57,794 nt of DNA, from the NCBI GenBank assembly GCA_017518705.1, contig JAFWUC010000066.1, positions 1 through 57,794 on the forward strand, read 5' to 3'. The position numbers and the translations under genes were made by a program. Source of the stretch: Clostridia bacterium. GTDB taxonomy: Bacteria; Bacillota_A; Clostridia; Christensenellales; Aristaeellaceae. The notes under the pieces were generated by a model. That model ran no database searches. It was not told where the DNA came from and worked only from the letters and a program-made list of their open reading frames with translations. Positions 1-8,548 of the stretch are shown in pieces; the first letter of the stretch is position 1, and each line of letters begins with the position of its first letter.

Positions 1-1
1 C

Positions 2-796
2 CCGTCCATGACGGTGTACAACAACATCGCTTTCGGCCTGAAGCTCAAAAAGATACCTTCCGGCAAGACGGACAAAAAGGGCGAGGAGATCCAGCGCCAC
101 TACACGGGCAAGGAGCTGGACGCCAAGGTGCGCGAGATCGCCAAAAGGGTGGACCTGACCGATGACCAGCTGGGCAAGGCGGTGAGCCAGCTCTCCGGCG
201 GCCAGCAGCAGAGGGTGGCCATCGCCCGCGCGCTGGTGACCGATCCCGCCATAATCTGCATGGACGAGCCCCTGAGCAACCTGGACGCCAAACTGAGGGT
301 GCAGCTGAGGAACGAGCTCAAGGCCATGCAGAAGAAGTTCGGCATCACCACCATCTACGTCACCCACGACCAGGAGGAGGCGCTGACCCTGTCCGACCGC
401 ATCGCCGTGTTCAACAAGGGCTTCATAGAGCAGATCGGCACCCCCAACGAGATATACAACCATTCCGCCACCGAGTTCGTGTGCAACTTTATAGGCGACA
501 TCAACCCCCTGACCGGGGACATTGCCTCCCGGCTCAGGCTGGGCGAGGGCATGAACCACTTTATCCGCCTGGAGCGCTTAAGGGTGAACAGCCCCGAGGA
601 GAGCGCCATGAAGCTGGAGGGCGTGATAGAGAGTGTGGAGTACTACGGGCTGTACCTCAAGTACTTTATCGACGTGAACGGGCAGCGCTTAAAGGCGATC
701 GAAAAGAACGACGGCATAGCTATCTACCAGCCCGGGCAGCAGGTGACGCTGTTCATGCATCCCAGGGATATAATGAGCTATCCCGCCAAAGCGTAA
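2..796 (+). CDS. ABC transporter ATP-binding protein (FbpC/PotA type), 5' partial
   Basis: This is the cytoplasmic ATPase of an importer. The reading frame is open to the window edge, and the first visible residues ([13 protein letters not shown]) match the segment after Walker A, so the true start and the P-loop lie outside the window. Counting from the ATG at 8, the signature [15 protein letters not shown] is near residue 63, Walker B AIICMDEP near 81 with the D-loop SNLDAK, and the switch histidine is in VTHDQEEAL near 119. A TOBE-like tail occupies about residues 200-262. It lies 12 bases upstream of the fused permease, so the two form one operon. The family imports ferric iron, spermidine or phosphonates. 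The fused permease points to an Fbp/Phn-like system, but the substrate cannot be read from the sequence. Confidence 0.9.
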   Translation, partial: PSMTVYNNIAFGLKLKKIPSGKTDKKGEEIQRHYTGKELDAKVREIAKRVDLTDDQLGKAVSQLSGGQQQRVAIARALVTDPAIICMDEPLSNLDAKLRVQLRNELKAMQKKFGITTIYVTHDQEEALTLSDRIAVFNKGFIEQIGTPNEIYNHSATEFVCNFIGDINPLTGDIASRLRLGEGMNHFIRLERLRVNSPEESAMKLEGVIESVEYYGLYLKYFIDVNGQRLKAIEKNDGIAIYQPGQQVTLFMHPRDIMSYPAKA

Positions 797-808
797 AGGA
801 GGTAAGTC

Positions 809-2755
809 ATGCAAGGCTACAAGCTGGGCGAAGAAGCCTCCGGCGCCGAGAAATTCGGCAAAACGCTGGTAAAGGTGTTCTGCGTGGCGTTCTTCGTGGT
901 GCTGTTTCTGTGCTTCATGGTGATCCCCTGCATAAACACCATTTCGCAGATATTCACCGCCGACAAAAGCGACCCCTGGGCGGTGGTCAAGTTCTTCCTG
1001 GCGGGCAACATGCCCAAGTACGTGCTCAACTCCCTGCTGCTGGCGGTGTGCCTGACCATCACGGTGAACGTGGTGGGCATAAGCATAGTTTTGCTCACCG
1101 AGTACTTTGACATAAAGGGCGCCAAGATACTGCGCCTGGGCTACATGACCACCCTGATCTACTCGGGCGTGGCGCTGGTCACGGGCTACCTGTTTTTGTA
1201 CGACCACAACGGCATGCTCACCACCTGGCTGGCAAAGCTGTTCCCGGGCATCAACAAGCGCTGGTTCTCGGGCTTCGGAGCGGTGCTGTTCACCATGACC
1301 TTCGCCTGCACCAGCAACCACGCGCTGTTTCTGAGGAACGCGTTAAGGAGCATAGACTACAACACCGTGGAAGCCGCCCGCAACCTGGGCGCCAAGCCCT
1401 TCAAGGTGCTGTTCAAGGTGGTGTTCCCCACGCTGCTGCCCACCCTGTTCTCCCTGACGGTAATGACCTTCATCACCGGTCTGTGCGCCATGAGCGCGCC
1501 CACGCTTTTGGGTTACGACTCCATAAACCCGGAGATAGTGCGCCTGGCGGGCTCGTCGGTGGCGGACGAGGCGTTCCCCCAGGCCAGGGCCGCGCTTTTG
1601 AGCGTGATACTGGCCATGTTCACCATATTGCTGCTTACGGTGCTGTCGTCATACGAGCGCAAGGGGCACTACCTGAGCGTCAGCAAGACCAAGGCCAAGC
1701 TGCAGAAGCAGAAGATAACCAACCCCGTCGCCAACGTGTTTGCCCACATATACGCCTATGTGCTGTTCGTCATCTACATGATCCCCGTGGTGATGATAGT
1801 GGTGTTCTCCTTCCAGAACTACCCGGCGATCCGTTCGAAGGCGCTCAACCTGAGCGAGTGGACGCTGATAAACTACTTCGGCAAGCAGGACTATTCCTAC
1901 CTGACCTCCGCGGGCAGGTACCGCACCAGGGTGGGCTCCATAAGCGGCGTGTTCTCAAACGCCGACACCTTGGGCGGCATAAGGCTGAGCTTTATACTTA
2001 GCGCCATCGCCGCCGCGCTGGCGTGCGTGATAGTGGTGGTAGTGGTCAACTACATATTCAAGCACAAGGGCAAGAAGCGCTCCGTCTTCCTGGAGTACTG
2101 CATGCTGTTGCCCTGGCTGCTGCCCACGGTGCTGATCTGCTACAGCTACCGCACTTTCTACAACAGCCCCAACTGGTTCTCCATAGGCGTGGCGGGCAAC
2201 ACGCTGCTGGACGTGAACTTCAACCTGTACTATAAGGAGAACGTGCGCTTCCTGATCATAATGGCGTACACGGTGGTCAAGCTGCCGTTCGCGATACGTA
2301 TGATAAAGGCGGCGTTCTACGCGATAGACACCGAGCTCGAGGACGCGGCGAGGAACCTGGGCGCGAGCCCGCTGGTGACGTTTTTGAGGGTCAAGCTGCC
2401 GATAGTGCTGCCCAGCGTGCTGGCGGTGTTCGCCCTTAACTTCAACGCCCTGTTCACCGAGTACGACATGAGCGCCACCTTCGCCTCCTCCTACGGGCGC
2501 AGCTACTCCATGGTCATACAGAACATGACCTTCGAGGAAGGCCGCGAGGGCTACAACATCAACGCTTCCGGCCGCCGCAACGCCTCCACCGTGTTCATAA
2601 TGGTGGTGAGCGGCCTGATACTGTACCTGGTCTACGGCGTGGGCGCGAGGGACCTGGGCGACCGCCTCGCCCTCAGGGAAAAGCGCCGCAACCGCCTGAA
2701 CAGGATCCTGCACCCGTTCAGGGGCAGAAAGAAAGCCGAAAAACAGGTAGCGTAA
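809..2755 (+). CDS. Fused ABC transporter permease, iron/phosphonate type (two permease domains)
   Basis: This 648-residue inner-membrane protein has two homologous permease halves, about twelve membrane segments in all. Each half carries the cytoplasmic EAA loop that contacts the ATPase: EAARNLGAKPFKVLFK near residue 190 and DAARNLGASPLVTFLR near 515. Such tandem permeases are typical of FbpB (ferric iron) and of some 2-aminoethylphosphonate systems. A ribosome binding site (AAGGAGG) precedes the ATG by about 6 bases, and the gene follows the ATPase gene directly. The periplasmic-type binding protein expected for the system is not downstream and is probably upstream of the window. An intrinsic terminator follows at 2767. 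Confidence 0.9.
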   Translation: MQGYKLGEEASGAEKFGKTLVKVFCVAFFVVLFLCFMVIPCINTISQIFTADKSDPWAVVKFFLAGNMPKYVLNSLLLAVCLTITVNVVGISIVLLTEYFDIKGAKILRLGYMTTLIYSGVALVTGYLFLYDHNGMLTTWLAKLFPGINKRWFSGFGAVLFTMTFACTSNHALFLRNALRSIDYNTVEAARNLGAKPFKVLFKVVFPTLLPTLFSLTVMTFITGLCAMSAPTLLGYDSINPEIVRLAGSSVADEAFPQARAALLSVILAMFTILLLTVLSSYERKGHYLSVSKTKAKLQKQKITNPVANVFAHIYAYVLFVIYMIPVVMIVVFSFQNYPAIRSKALNLSEWTLINYFGKQDYSYLTSAGRYRTRVGSISGVFSNADTLGGIRLSFILSAIAAALACVIVVVVVNYIFKHKGKKRSVFLEYCMLLPWLLPTVLICYSYRTFYNSPNWFSIGVAGNTLLDVNFNLYYKENVRFLIIMAYTVVKLPFAIRMIKAAFYAIDTELEDAARNLGASPLVTFLRVKLPIVLPSVLAVFALNFNALFTEYDMSATFASSYGRSYSMVIQNMTFEEGREGYNINASGRRNASTVFIMVVSGLILYLVYGVGARDLGDRLALREKRRNRLNRILHPFRGRKKAEKQVA

Positions 2756-2766
2756 ACCAAACCCTC

Positions 2767-2799
2767 CGCCCGGAACGAAACGCGTTCCGGGCGATTTTT
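2767..2799 (+). terminator. Intrinsic terminator after the ABC permease gene
   Basis: A perfect 11-bp stem (2767-2777 pairing with 2783-2793) with a short loop is followed by a T-rich run. Confidence 0.85.
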
Positions 2800-2834
2800 G
2801 TGTCTTAACGGCGGGAAAACGCCCTTATTTTCCG

Positions 2835-2864
2835 TTGACAGGCATATATACTTTTGTTTATAAT
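2835..2864 (+). promoter_or_regulatory. Sigma-A promoter of the GT80-like gene cluster
   Basis: A consensus TTGACA (2835-2840) and consensus TATAAT (2859-2864) are separated by 18 bases. The leader then contains a small hairpin (CGGGGAA at 2880-2886 with TTCCCCG at 2893-2899) before the ribosome binding site. A promoter matching both hexamers exactly suggests strong expression. Confidence 0.85.
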
Positions 2865-2926
2865 ACAAAAGGAAATAAACGGGGAAAGAGCGTTCCCCGT
2901 GCATAACACACAAAGGAGTTGCGGTT

Positions 2927-4717
2927 ATGAAGAAAATTCTCGTTTTGGCAGGAGCGCTGCTGCTTTTGCTCTCTCTCGCGCTGGTCGCGCATGCGGACGC
3001 GTGGGACATGACGTTTAAGCAGGAAGCGCTGGATTCCAGGGTACTCGTAGTCGAGGCGCCCGGCGTGGACACCATCGCCAAGAACAGGGGCTGCGACGGA
3101 GTGAACGTGATAGCCAAGGTGTTCAACTCCAAGATCGGCTACACCGAGGAAGCGGAGTTCAAGTTCGCGATCTCGGATTTCGATCCCGAGGCCAAGACCA
3201 TCAAGATGGAGCTGCCTAACTTCGGCAAGTGGCAGGTGACTGCCGAGTTCACCAAGAAGGGCCAGATCACCCGCCGCGTCAAGGACCTTGACGTATACTT
3301 CGGCGTGACGAAGGCGAACATAGTCGACTGCGTAGCCACCACGGATACGCTCATCACCGCGCTCAAGTGGTACACCGAGGACGGCGCGATCGATACCTCC
3401 ATCCCCACCTTCCTGGACATTAGGCGCCCCAAGGCTTTCGACTGGCAGAACCTGCCTGAGAACATGTACCGCCATGCCATGATCAGCGCGGAAAGGAACG
3501 AAGAGGATATCGGTTACTGGAGGCGCTGCGGCTATCTGAGCGAGTTCGTGCGCGATCTGCTCATAGCCAACCCCGACACCTACTTCAATTTCTACCTGAA
3601 CGACTACCATATGCGTACCCTGGCGCGCCTGGCGTGGGCGAACAAGGTACCGGACGGCAACTATTCCGTGACTATGGTGACCGACGGTTCGGCTTCCTAC
3701 TCCATGTTCAGAAGGGCGTATTCCGGCACCGACAATGCCGCTGCCCTGCATGCGCAGTATGTGAAGGAGACCGAGGAATACCGCGCGGGCATCAAGAGCG
3801 GCAAGATCACCAACTACGAAGACATGCTGTACCTGCGCGACCGCGTGTATGCCCTTATGGACGTGGAAGAAGCTCACGGCAATCCCGTGCGCTGGTGGGT
3901 AGTCAGGAAGAGCGGCGACACCTTCGGACTTCCGGACGCCGACTTCCAGGCCAAGGTGCTGGCGGACACCCGCATCACCAATAACTACATCAACAACCTG
4001 CTGGCCGCCATGAGCGCCGCGGGCAACGACGAAGCGTTCAAGACCCTGTACAGCTTCGAGGACGAGATGTTCCAGAACGAGCGGGATCAGGGCAAGAAAC
4101 TGCTGATGTTCCTGGGCAGCTCCGCCGCGGTGGAGAGGGACTATCCGCCCATGGATTACATTAAGTTCCACATCGCGTTCTACGGCGACACGTACGCCTA
4201 CTTCTACAAGGGCCATCCCGGCAACGTCCAGGTCGAGCTGGAGGAGAACAAAAAGCCATACACCGACATCGGCGTGCACGTGCTGGATGCGTCCATAGCG
4301 GCCGAGCTGTTCACTTACTTTAACCCCGACATCTACGTTTCCGGTTACGAGAGCAGCTACTACCAGAACACCGGCAACGAGGAGCAGGATGTGGGTCTGT
4401 TCAGAAAGACCTTTGAGAGCGCGCTGGCCAACCCCAACATCGTGGAATACGCGCCTCTGATGGATCTGTTCATCTCCGACATGGCAGTGCCGGACGACGC
4501 CAGCACTTATGCCGGCAACGAGGACGCGCTCAAGGTGCTGGATGCGGCGCTCAAGGCTGTGCCCGCGGAGGAAGCCGGAGACCACACCTATCTGGTGCAG
4601 TTCAACAACGCCAACAAGCAGGTCTGCGAATATGATTTCGCCCTCTGGAACGCTACCAGGGAAGTTATACACTATCTGACCGGCAGCGTGGAGGAAGGCC
4701 TGACGATAGCGGAATAA
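2927..4717 (+). CDS. Exported GT80-like sialyltransferase family protein, copy 1
   Basis: This 596-residue protein has a Sec signal peptide (likely cut after AHA at about residue 23), then an Ig-like beta domain (about 30-130), then a region reading like the GT80/PF11477 sialyltransferase fold. The order of motifs matches Pasteurella PmST1: a His in YLNDYHMRTL (H228, as H112), VTDGSASY (D253, catalytic base, as D141), the YKGHPGN motif (H430, as H311), Glu in IAAEL (E460, as E338), and GYESSYY (S476/S477, as the phosphate-binding serines). GT80 enzymes move sialic acid from CMP-sialate to galactosides, and Photobacterium members also have a leading Ig-like domain. Homology is inferred from motifs recalled from the family. 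The substrate is unknown and no CMP-sialate genes are in view. The AAAGGAG site sets the start. Confidence 0.7.
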   Translation: MKKILVLAGALLLLLSLALVAHADAWDMTFKQEALDSRVLVVEAPGVDTIAKNRGCDGVNVIAKVFNSKIGYTEEAEFKFAISDFDPEAKTIKMELPNFGKWQVTAEFTKKGQITRRVKDLDVYFGVTKANIVDCVATTDTLITALKWYTEDGAIDTSIPTFLDIRRPKAFDWQNLPENMYRHAMISAERNEEDIGYWRRCGYLSEFVRDLLIANPDTYFNFYLNDYHMRTLARLAWANKVPDGNYSVTMVTDGSASYSMFRRAYSGTDNAAALHAQYVKETEEYRAGIKSGKITNYEDMLYLRDRVYALMDVEEAHGNPVRWWVVRKSGDTFGLPDADFQAKVLADTRITNNYINNLLAAMSAAGNDEAFKTLYSFEDEMFQNERDQGKKLLMFLGSSAAVERDYPPMDYIKFHIAFYGDTYAYFYKGHPGNVQVELEENKKPYTDIGVHVLDASIAAELFTYFNPDIYVSGYESSYYQNTGNEEQDVGLFRKTFESALANPNIVEYAPLMDLFISDMAVPDDASTYAGNEDALKVLDAALKAVPAEEAGDHTYLVQFNNANKQVCEYDFALWNATREVIHYLTGSVEEGLTIAE

Positions 4718-4727
4718 ACGGTATTGT

Positions 4728-4766
4728 ACGGTATAACCCAAGTCACGGGTTATACCGTATTTTTTT
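4728..4766 (+). terminator. Intrinsic terminator between GT80-like copies 1 and 2
   Basis: A perfect 12-bp stem (4728-4739 with 4747-4758) and a 7-base loop are followed by a T run at 4760-4766. It lies between two paralogous genes with no obvious promoter after it, so copies 2 and 3 may be expressed by read-through at a lower level than copy 1. Confidence 0.85.
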
Positions 4767-4789
4767 CCTGTATCAAGGGAGGGAATACG

Positions 4790-6571
4790 ATGAGAAAACT
4801 GGCGCTGATACTGGTTATGTGCCTTGCGGTATCTTTGTTCGCGTGCGCCGCGGGGGAGACCGCATGGGATGTGAAGGTCATCCCCGAAGGGCTGGATTCC
4901 CGCACGGTCAGGGTGGAGCTGCCCGGCATGGACAGGCTGTCGAACAACTATCACGGCGACAGGGTCAGGCTGTTATTCCAGATGAGCTACGACAGGAAGG
5001 TCATCAAGGAAGAGAGCAGGATAGTCGAACTGTCGGAGTTTGATGACGAAAACTCCTATACCATGGAGCTTCCCTATTTCGGAAAGTGGATGTTCACCGC
5101 GGAATATATGACTGGCGACGTCATAATCAAGCGTGAAAAGAACATACCGGTAAATCTTGGCGTGACGAAGGTCAATTTTATGGACGGCGTCGCGACTACC
5201 GACGTTCTGATCGAGGCGCTCAAGTGGTTCACCGAGGACGGAAGCATCGATACTTCCATCCCCACCATAGTGAACATAAACCGCTACAGGGCGTTCGATT
5301 ACGACAATCTGCCCGAGAACATGTACACCAACCCGCTCATGACGGACGCCGAGATCCACAGCAACGTGGGCTACTGGGTGCGCGCCGACTGGACGAAGCA
5401 GTACGTGAAGGAACTGCTGGAGATCAATCCGGACACTTACTTCAATTTCTACGTCAGCGACATACACCTGCGCCTGCTGGCGCCGATCTGCTACTATAAC
5501 CATATTCCCGACGGGCAGTATTCCATCACCCTGGTCACCGACGGCAGCGCCACATATACGGTGTTCAGGGATATCTACAACGGAGAAAACGGCTTTGAGA
5601 TGCACGAGAACTATATGAAGGAGTTCGAGGAATTCAGAGCCTCTCTCAGGGACGGATCCCTGCCCAATTACGACGACAGATACTTTATCCGCAGGTATAT
5701 CTATGCGCTGCTCGACGTGGAAGAGGCGCACGGCAACCCCGCGCGCTGGTGGGTCGTAAGGAAGAGCGGCGACACCTTCGGGCTTCCCGACGCGGAATTC
5801 CAGGCGAAGGTGCTGGCGGATCCCCGCATCACCAGCAACTATATCAACAACCTGCTGTCCGCCGTGAGCGCCGCGGGCAACGACGAGGGCTTCAAGCAGC
5901 TTTACAGCTTTGACGACGAGATATTCGGTTCCGCGAGAAACGAAGGCAAAAAGCTCATGATGTTCATAGGCACGTCGGCTGCCCTGGAAAAAACCTATCC
6001 TCCCTTTGACTACATGCAGTTCCTTATAACGTATTTCGGGGATGAGTACGCGTATTATTACAAGGGGCATCCGGGCAACTATACGCTGGATTCCGAGAGT
6101 GTTCAGCAGCCCTACAAGGATATGGGCGTCAATATGCTGGATGCTTCCATCGCCGCCGAGCTGTTCATGTATTTCAACCCCGATATCTGCGTGGCGGGCT
6201 ACGAAAGCACGCTTTACCAGAACATAGGCGACGTGGAGCAGGATGTGGCGCTGTTCAGGCGCACTTACGAGACCGCGATGGATACCACCAACCTGGCATT
6301 CTATGCCGACAAGATGGACATATTCATTGCGGATATGACCGATACCGAAGACACATTCACCTTTGCCGGCAACGAGAAAGCGCTCAAGGTGCTGGAAGCC
6401 GCGCTGAAAGCCGTGCCCGAGGATGAGGCGGGCGACCGCAATTATCTGGTCGAGTTCAATAACACCTCCAGGCAGGTGAACGAATACGACTTCGCCATCT
6501 GGAACGCCAGCAAGGGCGTTATCCGCTACCTTGCCGGAAGCGTCGAAGAGGGACTCAGCCCGGTCGAATAA
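4790..6571 (+). CDS. Exported GT80-like sialyltransferase family protein, copy 2
   Basis: This 593-residue paralogue of the flanking genes has the same domain order: signal peptide, Ig-like domain (about 30-125), catalytic region. The signal peptide ends SLFACAAGE, so either a lipobox cysteine (LFAC) or a signal peptidase I site is possible. Key positions are kept: H226 in VSDIHLR, D251 in VTDGSATY, H427 in YKGHPGN, E457 in IAAEL. The phosphate-binding pair reads S473-T474 (GYESTLYQ) instead of Ser-Ser, a conservative change. The start is the ATG after AAGGGAGGG at 4775-4783; an upstream in-frame start would read through the terminator hairpin. It lies between copies 1 and 3. Confidence 0.7.
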   Translation: MRKLALILVMCLAVSLFACAAGETAWDVKVIPEGLDSRTVRVELPGMDRLSNNYHGDRVRLLFQMSYDRKVIKEESRIVELSEFDDENSYTMELPYFGKWMFTAEYMTGDVIIKREKNIPVNLGVTKVNFMDGVATTDVLIEALKWFTEDGSIDTSIPTIVNINRYRAFDYDNLPENMYTNPLMTDAEIHSNVGYWVRADWTKQYVKELLEINPDTYFNFYVSDIHLRLLAPICYYNHIPDGQYSITLVTDGSATYTVFRDIYNGENGFEMHENYMKEFEEFRASLRDGSLPNYDDRYFIRRYIYALLDVEEAHGNPARWWVVRKSGDTFGLPDAEFQAKVLADPRITSNYINNLLSAVSAAGNDEGFKQLYSFDDEIFGSARNEGKKLMMFIGTSAALEKTYPPFDYMQFLITYFGDEYAYYYKGHPGNYTLDSESVQQPYKDMGVNMLDASIAAELFMYFNPDICVAGYESTLYQNIGDVEQDVALFRRTYETAMDTTNLAFYADKMDIFIADMTDTEDTFTFAGNEKALKVLEAALKAVPEDEAGDRNYLVEFNNTSRQVNEYDFAIWNASKGVIRYLAGSVEEGLSPVE

Positions 6572-6631
6572 AAGCATGCGCCGGCGGCGGATTAAGCGCG
6601 CCGGAGAGCTGTAGAATAAGGAGTGGATACG

Positions 6632-8419
6632 ATGAGAAGAATAGCGCTGATACTCGTGCTGTGCCTTGCCTTTTGCGCGTTTTCCTGCGTTCATGCGGAG
6701 ACCGCGTGGGATGTGACCGCCCTGCAGACCGAGCCGGATTCGCTCAAGGTGGAGGTGAGGCTGCCCGGCATGGAGCGCCTTGCCAACAACTATCACGGCG
6801 ACAGCGTCAAGCTGATATTCAGGATGAGCCGCGACAGAGACGTCAGCCAGGAAGAGGAGTTTCTGGTCAAACTTGAAGAGTTTGACGACGAAAACGCCAT
6901 CACCGTGGAGCTTCCCTATTTCGGCAAGTGGGTACTGACCGCGGAATACATGACGGGAGACGTCATAATCAAGCGGGAAGGCAATATACCCGTGCCGCTC
7001 GCCGCGACCGAAGTCAACGTCATCACCGCCACCGCCACCACCGATACGCTCATTGAGGCGCTCAAGTGGTTCACGGGCGACGGAAGCGTGGATACGGGCA
7101 TACCCACCATAGTCAACCTTAACCGTTACCGCGCTTTCGACTGGGACAATCTGCCGGAAAACATGTACCGCAATCCCCTGGAGACTGTGTCCGAAAACGA
7201 GAGCGCCCAGAACTACAACGACCGTGTGGCGCACCTGAGCGGTTACGTGAAGATGCTGCTTGAGATTAATCCGGAAATGCGCTTCAACTTCTACGTGAAC
7301 GACATGCATATCTATACCCTGGGCAGCATGTGCTACGCCAACAATATCCCGGACGGTCAGTACACCGTGACCATGGTCACCGACGGCAGCGCCACGTATA
7401 CCGCTTTCAGGTCCGCCTATGCGGGAGAAAACGCGCAGGCGAAGCACGAAGCGCTGACAGAGCAGGCAAAAGCCTACAAAGAGGGCGCGAGAAGCGGCGA
7501 AGTCAGGGATTTTACAGTGAATTCCGCCGCAAAGCTGAAACCGCTGGTGTACGCCCTGCTTGACGTGGAGGAGGCAGCCGGCAACCCGGTGCGCTGGTGG
7601 GTGGTAAGAAGGAGCGCGGACACCTTCGGGCTTGACGACGCGGACTTCCAGGCGAAGGTGATGGCGGATACCCGCATAAGCAACAACTATATCAATAACC
7701 TGCTGGCAGCCATGAGCGCGGCGGGCAACGACGATAAATTCAGGACGCTGTACAGCTTTGACGACGAGATATTCGCCGCCGCCCGTGAACAGGGAAAGAA
7801 GCTCATGGTGTTCATAGGCACCAGCCCCAGCCTGGAAAAAACGTATCCGCCCTTCGACTACATGAAGTTCATCGCCGCGTATTACGCGGACGAGTACGCC
7901 TATTATTACAAGGGGCATCCGGGCAACTACAGGCTCGACAGCGAAGAAGCGCAGGCGCCCTACAAGGCGCTGGGCGTGGACATGCTGGACGCGTCCATCG
8001 CTGCGGAGCTGTTCATTTACTTCAACCCCGATATCTGCCTGGCGGGTTACGAAAGCTCGCTGTACCAGAACATCGGCGAAGAGGAACAGGACGTGGCGCT
8101 GTTCAGAAGGACTTACCAGACCGCGTCTGCCGACCCGAATCTATCGATGTACGCGGACAAGATGGACGTCTACATCGCGGACATGCTGAACACGGAGGAC
8201 ACGTTCACCTTTGCCGGGAATGAAGAGGCGATGAAAATACTCGAAGCCGTATTAAAAGCGGTGCCCGCGGAGGAACAGAACGACCATAACTACCTTATCG
8301 AGTTCAACAACAACGGGAAGCACGTGAACGATCACGATTTCGCGATCTGGAACGCCGACAGGGAAGTCATACACTACCTGACCGGCAGCATGGAAGAAGG
8401 TCTGGCGATAGCGGAATAA
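6632..8419 (+). CDS. Exported GT80-like sialyltransferase family protein, copy 3
   Basis: This 595-residue third paralogue is closer to copy 2 than to copy 1: both share NNYHGD near residue 53, YFGKW and MTGDVIIKRE in the Ig-like domain. The signal peptide is probably cut after VHA, with an alternative AFSC lipobox. The GT80-type residues are all present: H226 (VNDMHIY), D251 (VTDGSATY), H429 (YKGHPGN), E459 (IAAEL), S475/S476 (GYESSLYQ). The region between the base and the HP motif (about 260-310) differs most among the three copies, which suggests different acceptor specificity. An upstream GTG at 6623 overlaps the AAGGAG ribosome site, so the ATG at 6632 is preferred. Confidence 0.7.
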   Translation: MRRIALILVLCLAFCAFSCVHAETAWDVTALQTEPDSLKVEVRLPGMERLANNYHGDSVKLIFRMSRDRDVSQEEEFLVKLEEFDDENAITVELPYFGKWVLTAEYMTGDVIIKREGNIPVPLAATEVNVITATATTDTLIEALKWFTGDGSVDTGIPTIVNLNRYRAFDWDNLPENMYRNPLETVSENESAQNYNDRVAHLSGYVKMLLEINPEMRFNFYVNDMHIYTLGSMCYANNIPDGQYTVTMVTDGSATYTAFRSAYAGENAQAKHEALTEQAKAYKEGARSGEVRDFTVNSAAKLKPLVYALLDVEEAAGNPVRWWVVRRSADTFGLDDADFQAKVMADTRISNNYINNLLAAMSAAGNDDKFRTLYSFDDEIFAAAREQGKKLMVFIGTSPSLEKTYPPFDYMKFIAAYYADEYAYYYKGHPGNYRLDSEEAQAPYKALGVDMLDASIAAELFIYFNPDICLAGYESSLYQNIGEEEQDVALFRRTYQTASADPNLSMYADKMDVYIADMLNTEDTFTFAGNEEAMKILEAVLKAVPAEEQNDHNYLIEFNNNGKHVNDHDFAIWNADREVIHYLTGSMEEGLAIAE

Positions 8420-8436
8420 GCGTTTACTGCACATTG

Positions 8437-8467
8437 GCGGCGGGAGGCATCCCGCCGCTGTTATATT
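8437..8467 (+). terminator. Terminator-like hairpin after the GT80-like cluster
   Basis: A 9-bp GC-rich stem (8437-8445 with 8450-8458) with a GGCA loop is followed by a broken T-rich stretch. Confidence 0.6.
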
Positions 8468-8488
8468 TTCGGTCAGGGCTCAGGCGGC

Positions 8489-8517
8489 TTTACAAACCCG
8501 CGGATGTGTTGTATAAT
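8489..8517 (+). promoter_or_regulatory. Sigma-A promoter of asnS
   Basis: TTTACA (8489-8494) and TATAAT (8512-8517) are separated by 17 bases, 31 bases before the asnS start. The short leader leaves no room for a T-box. Confidence 0.8.
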
Positions 8518-8548
8518 ATCCACCAAAGCGTCAAGCGAGGTTTGTTTT

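Noticed and set aside
4973..7918. A 981-codon open frame on the minus strand opposite the GT80-like genes
   Set aside because: It is the mirror of repeated, GC-biased coding sequence on the plus strand. Its protein text is rich in His, Val and Arg with no domain, no ribosome site is evident, and the plus-strand genes have signal peptides and conserved motifs.
8518..8548. T-box or other leader control before asnS
   Set aside because: Only about 30 bases separate the -10 box from the start codon, too few for a T-box.
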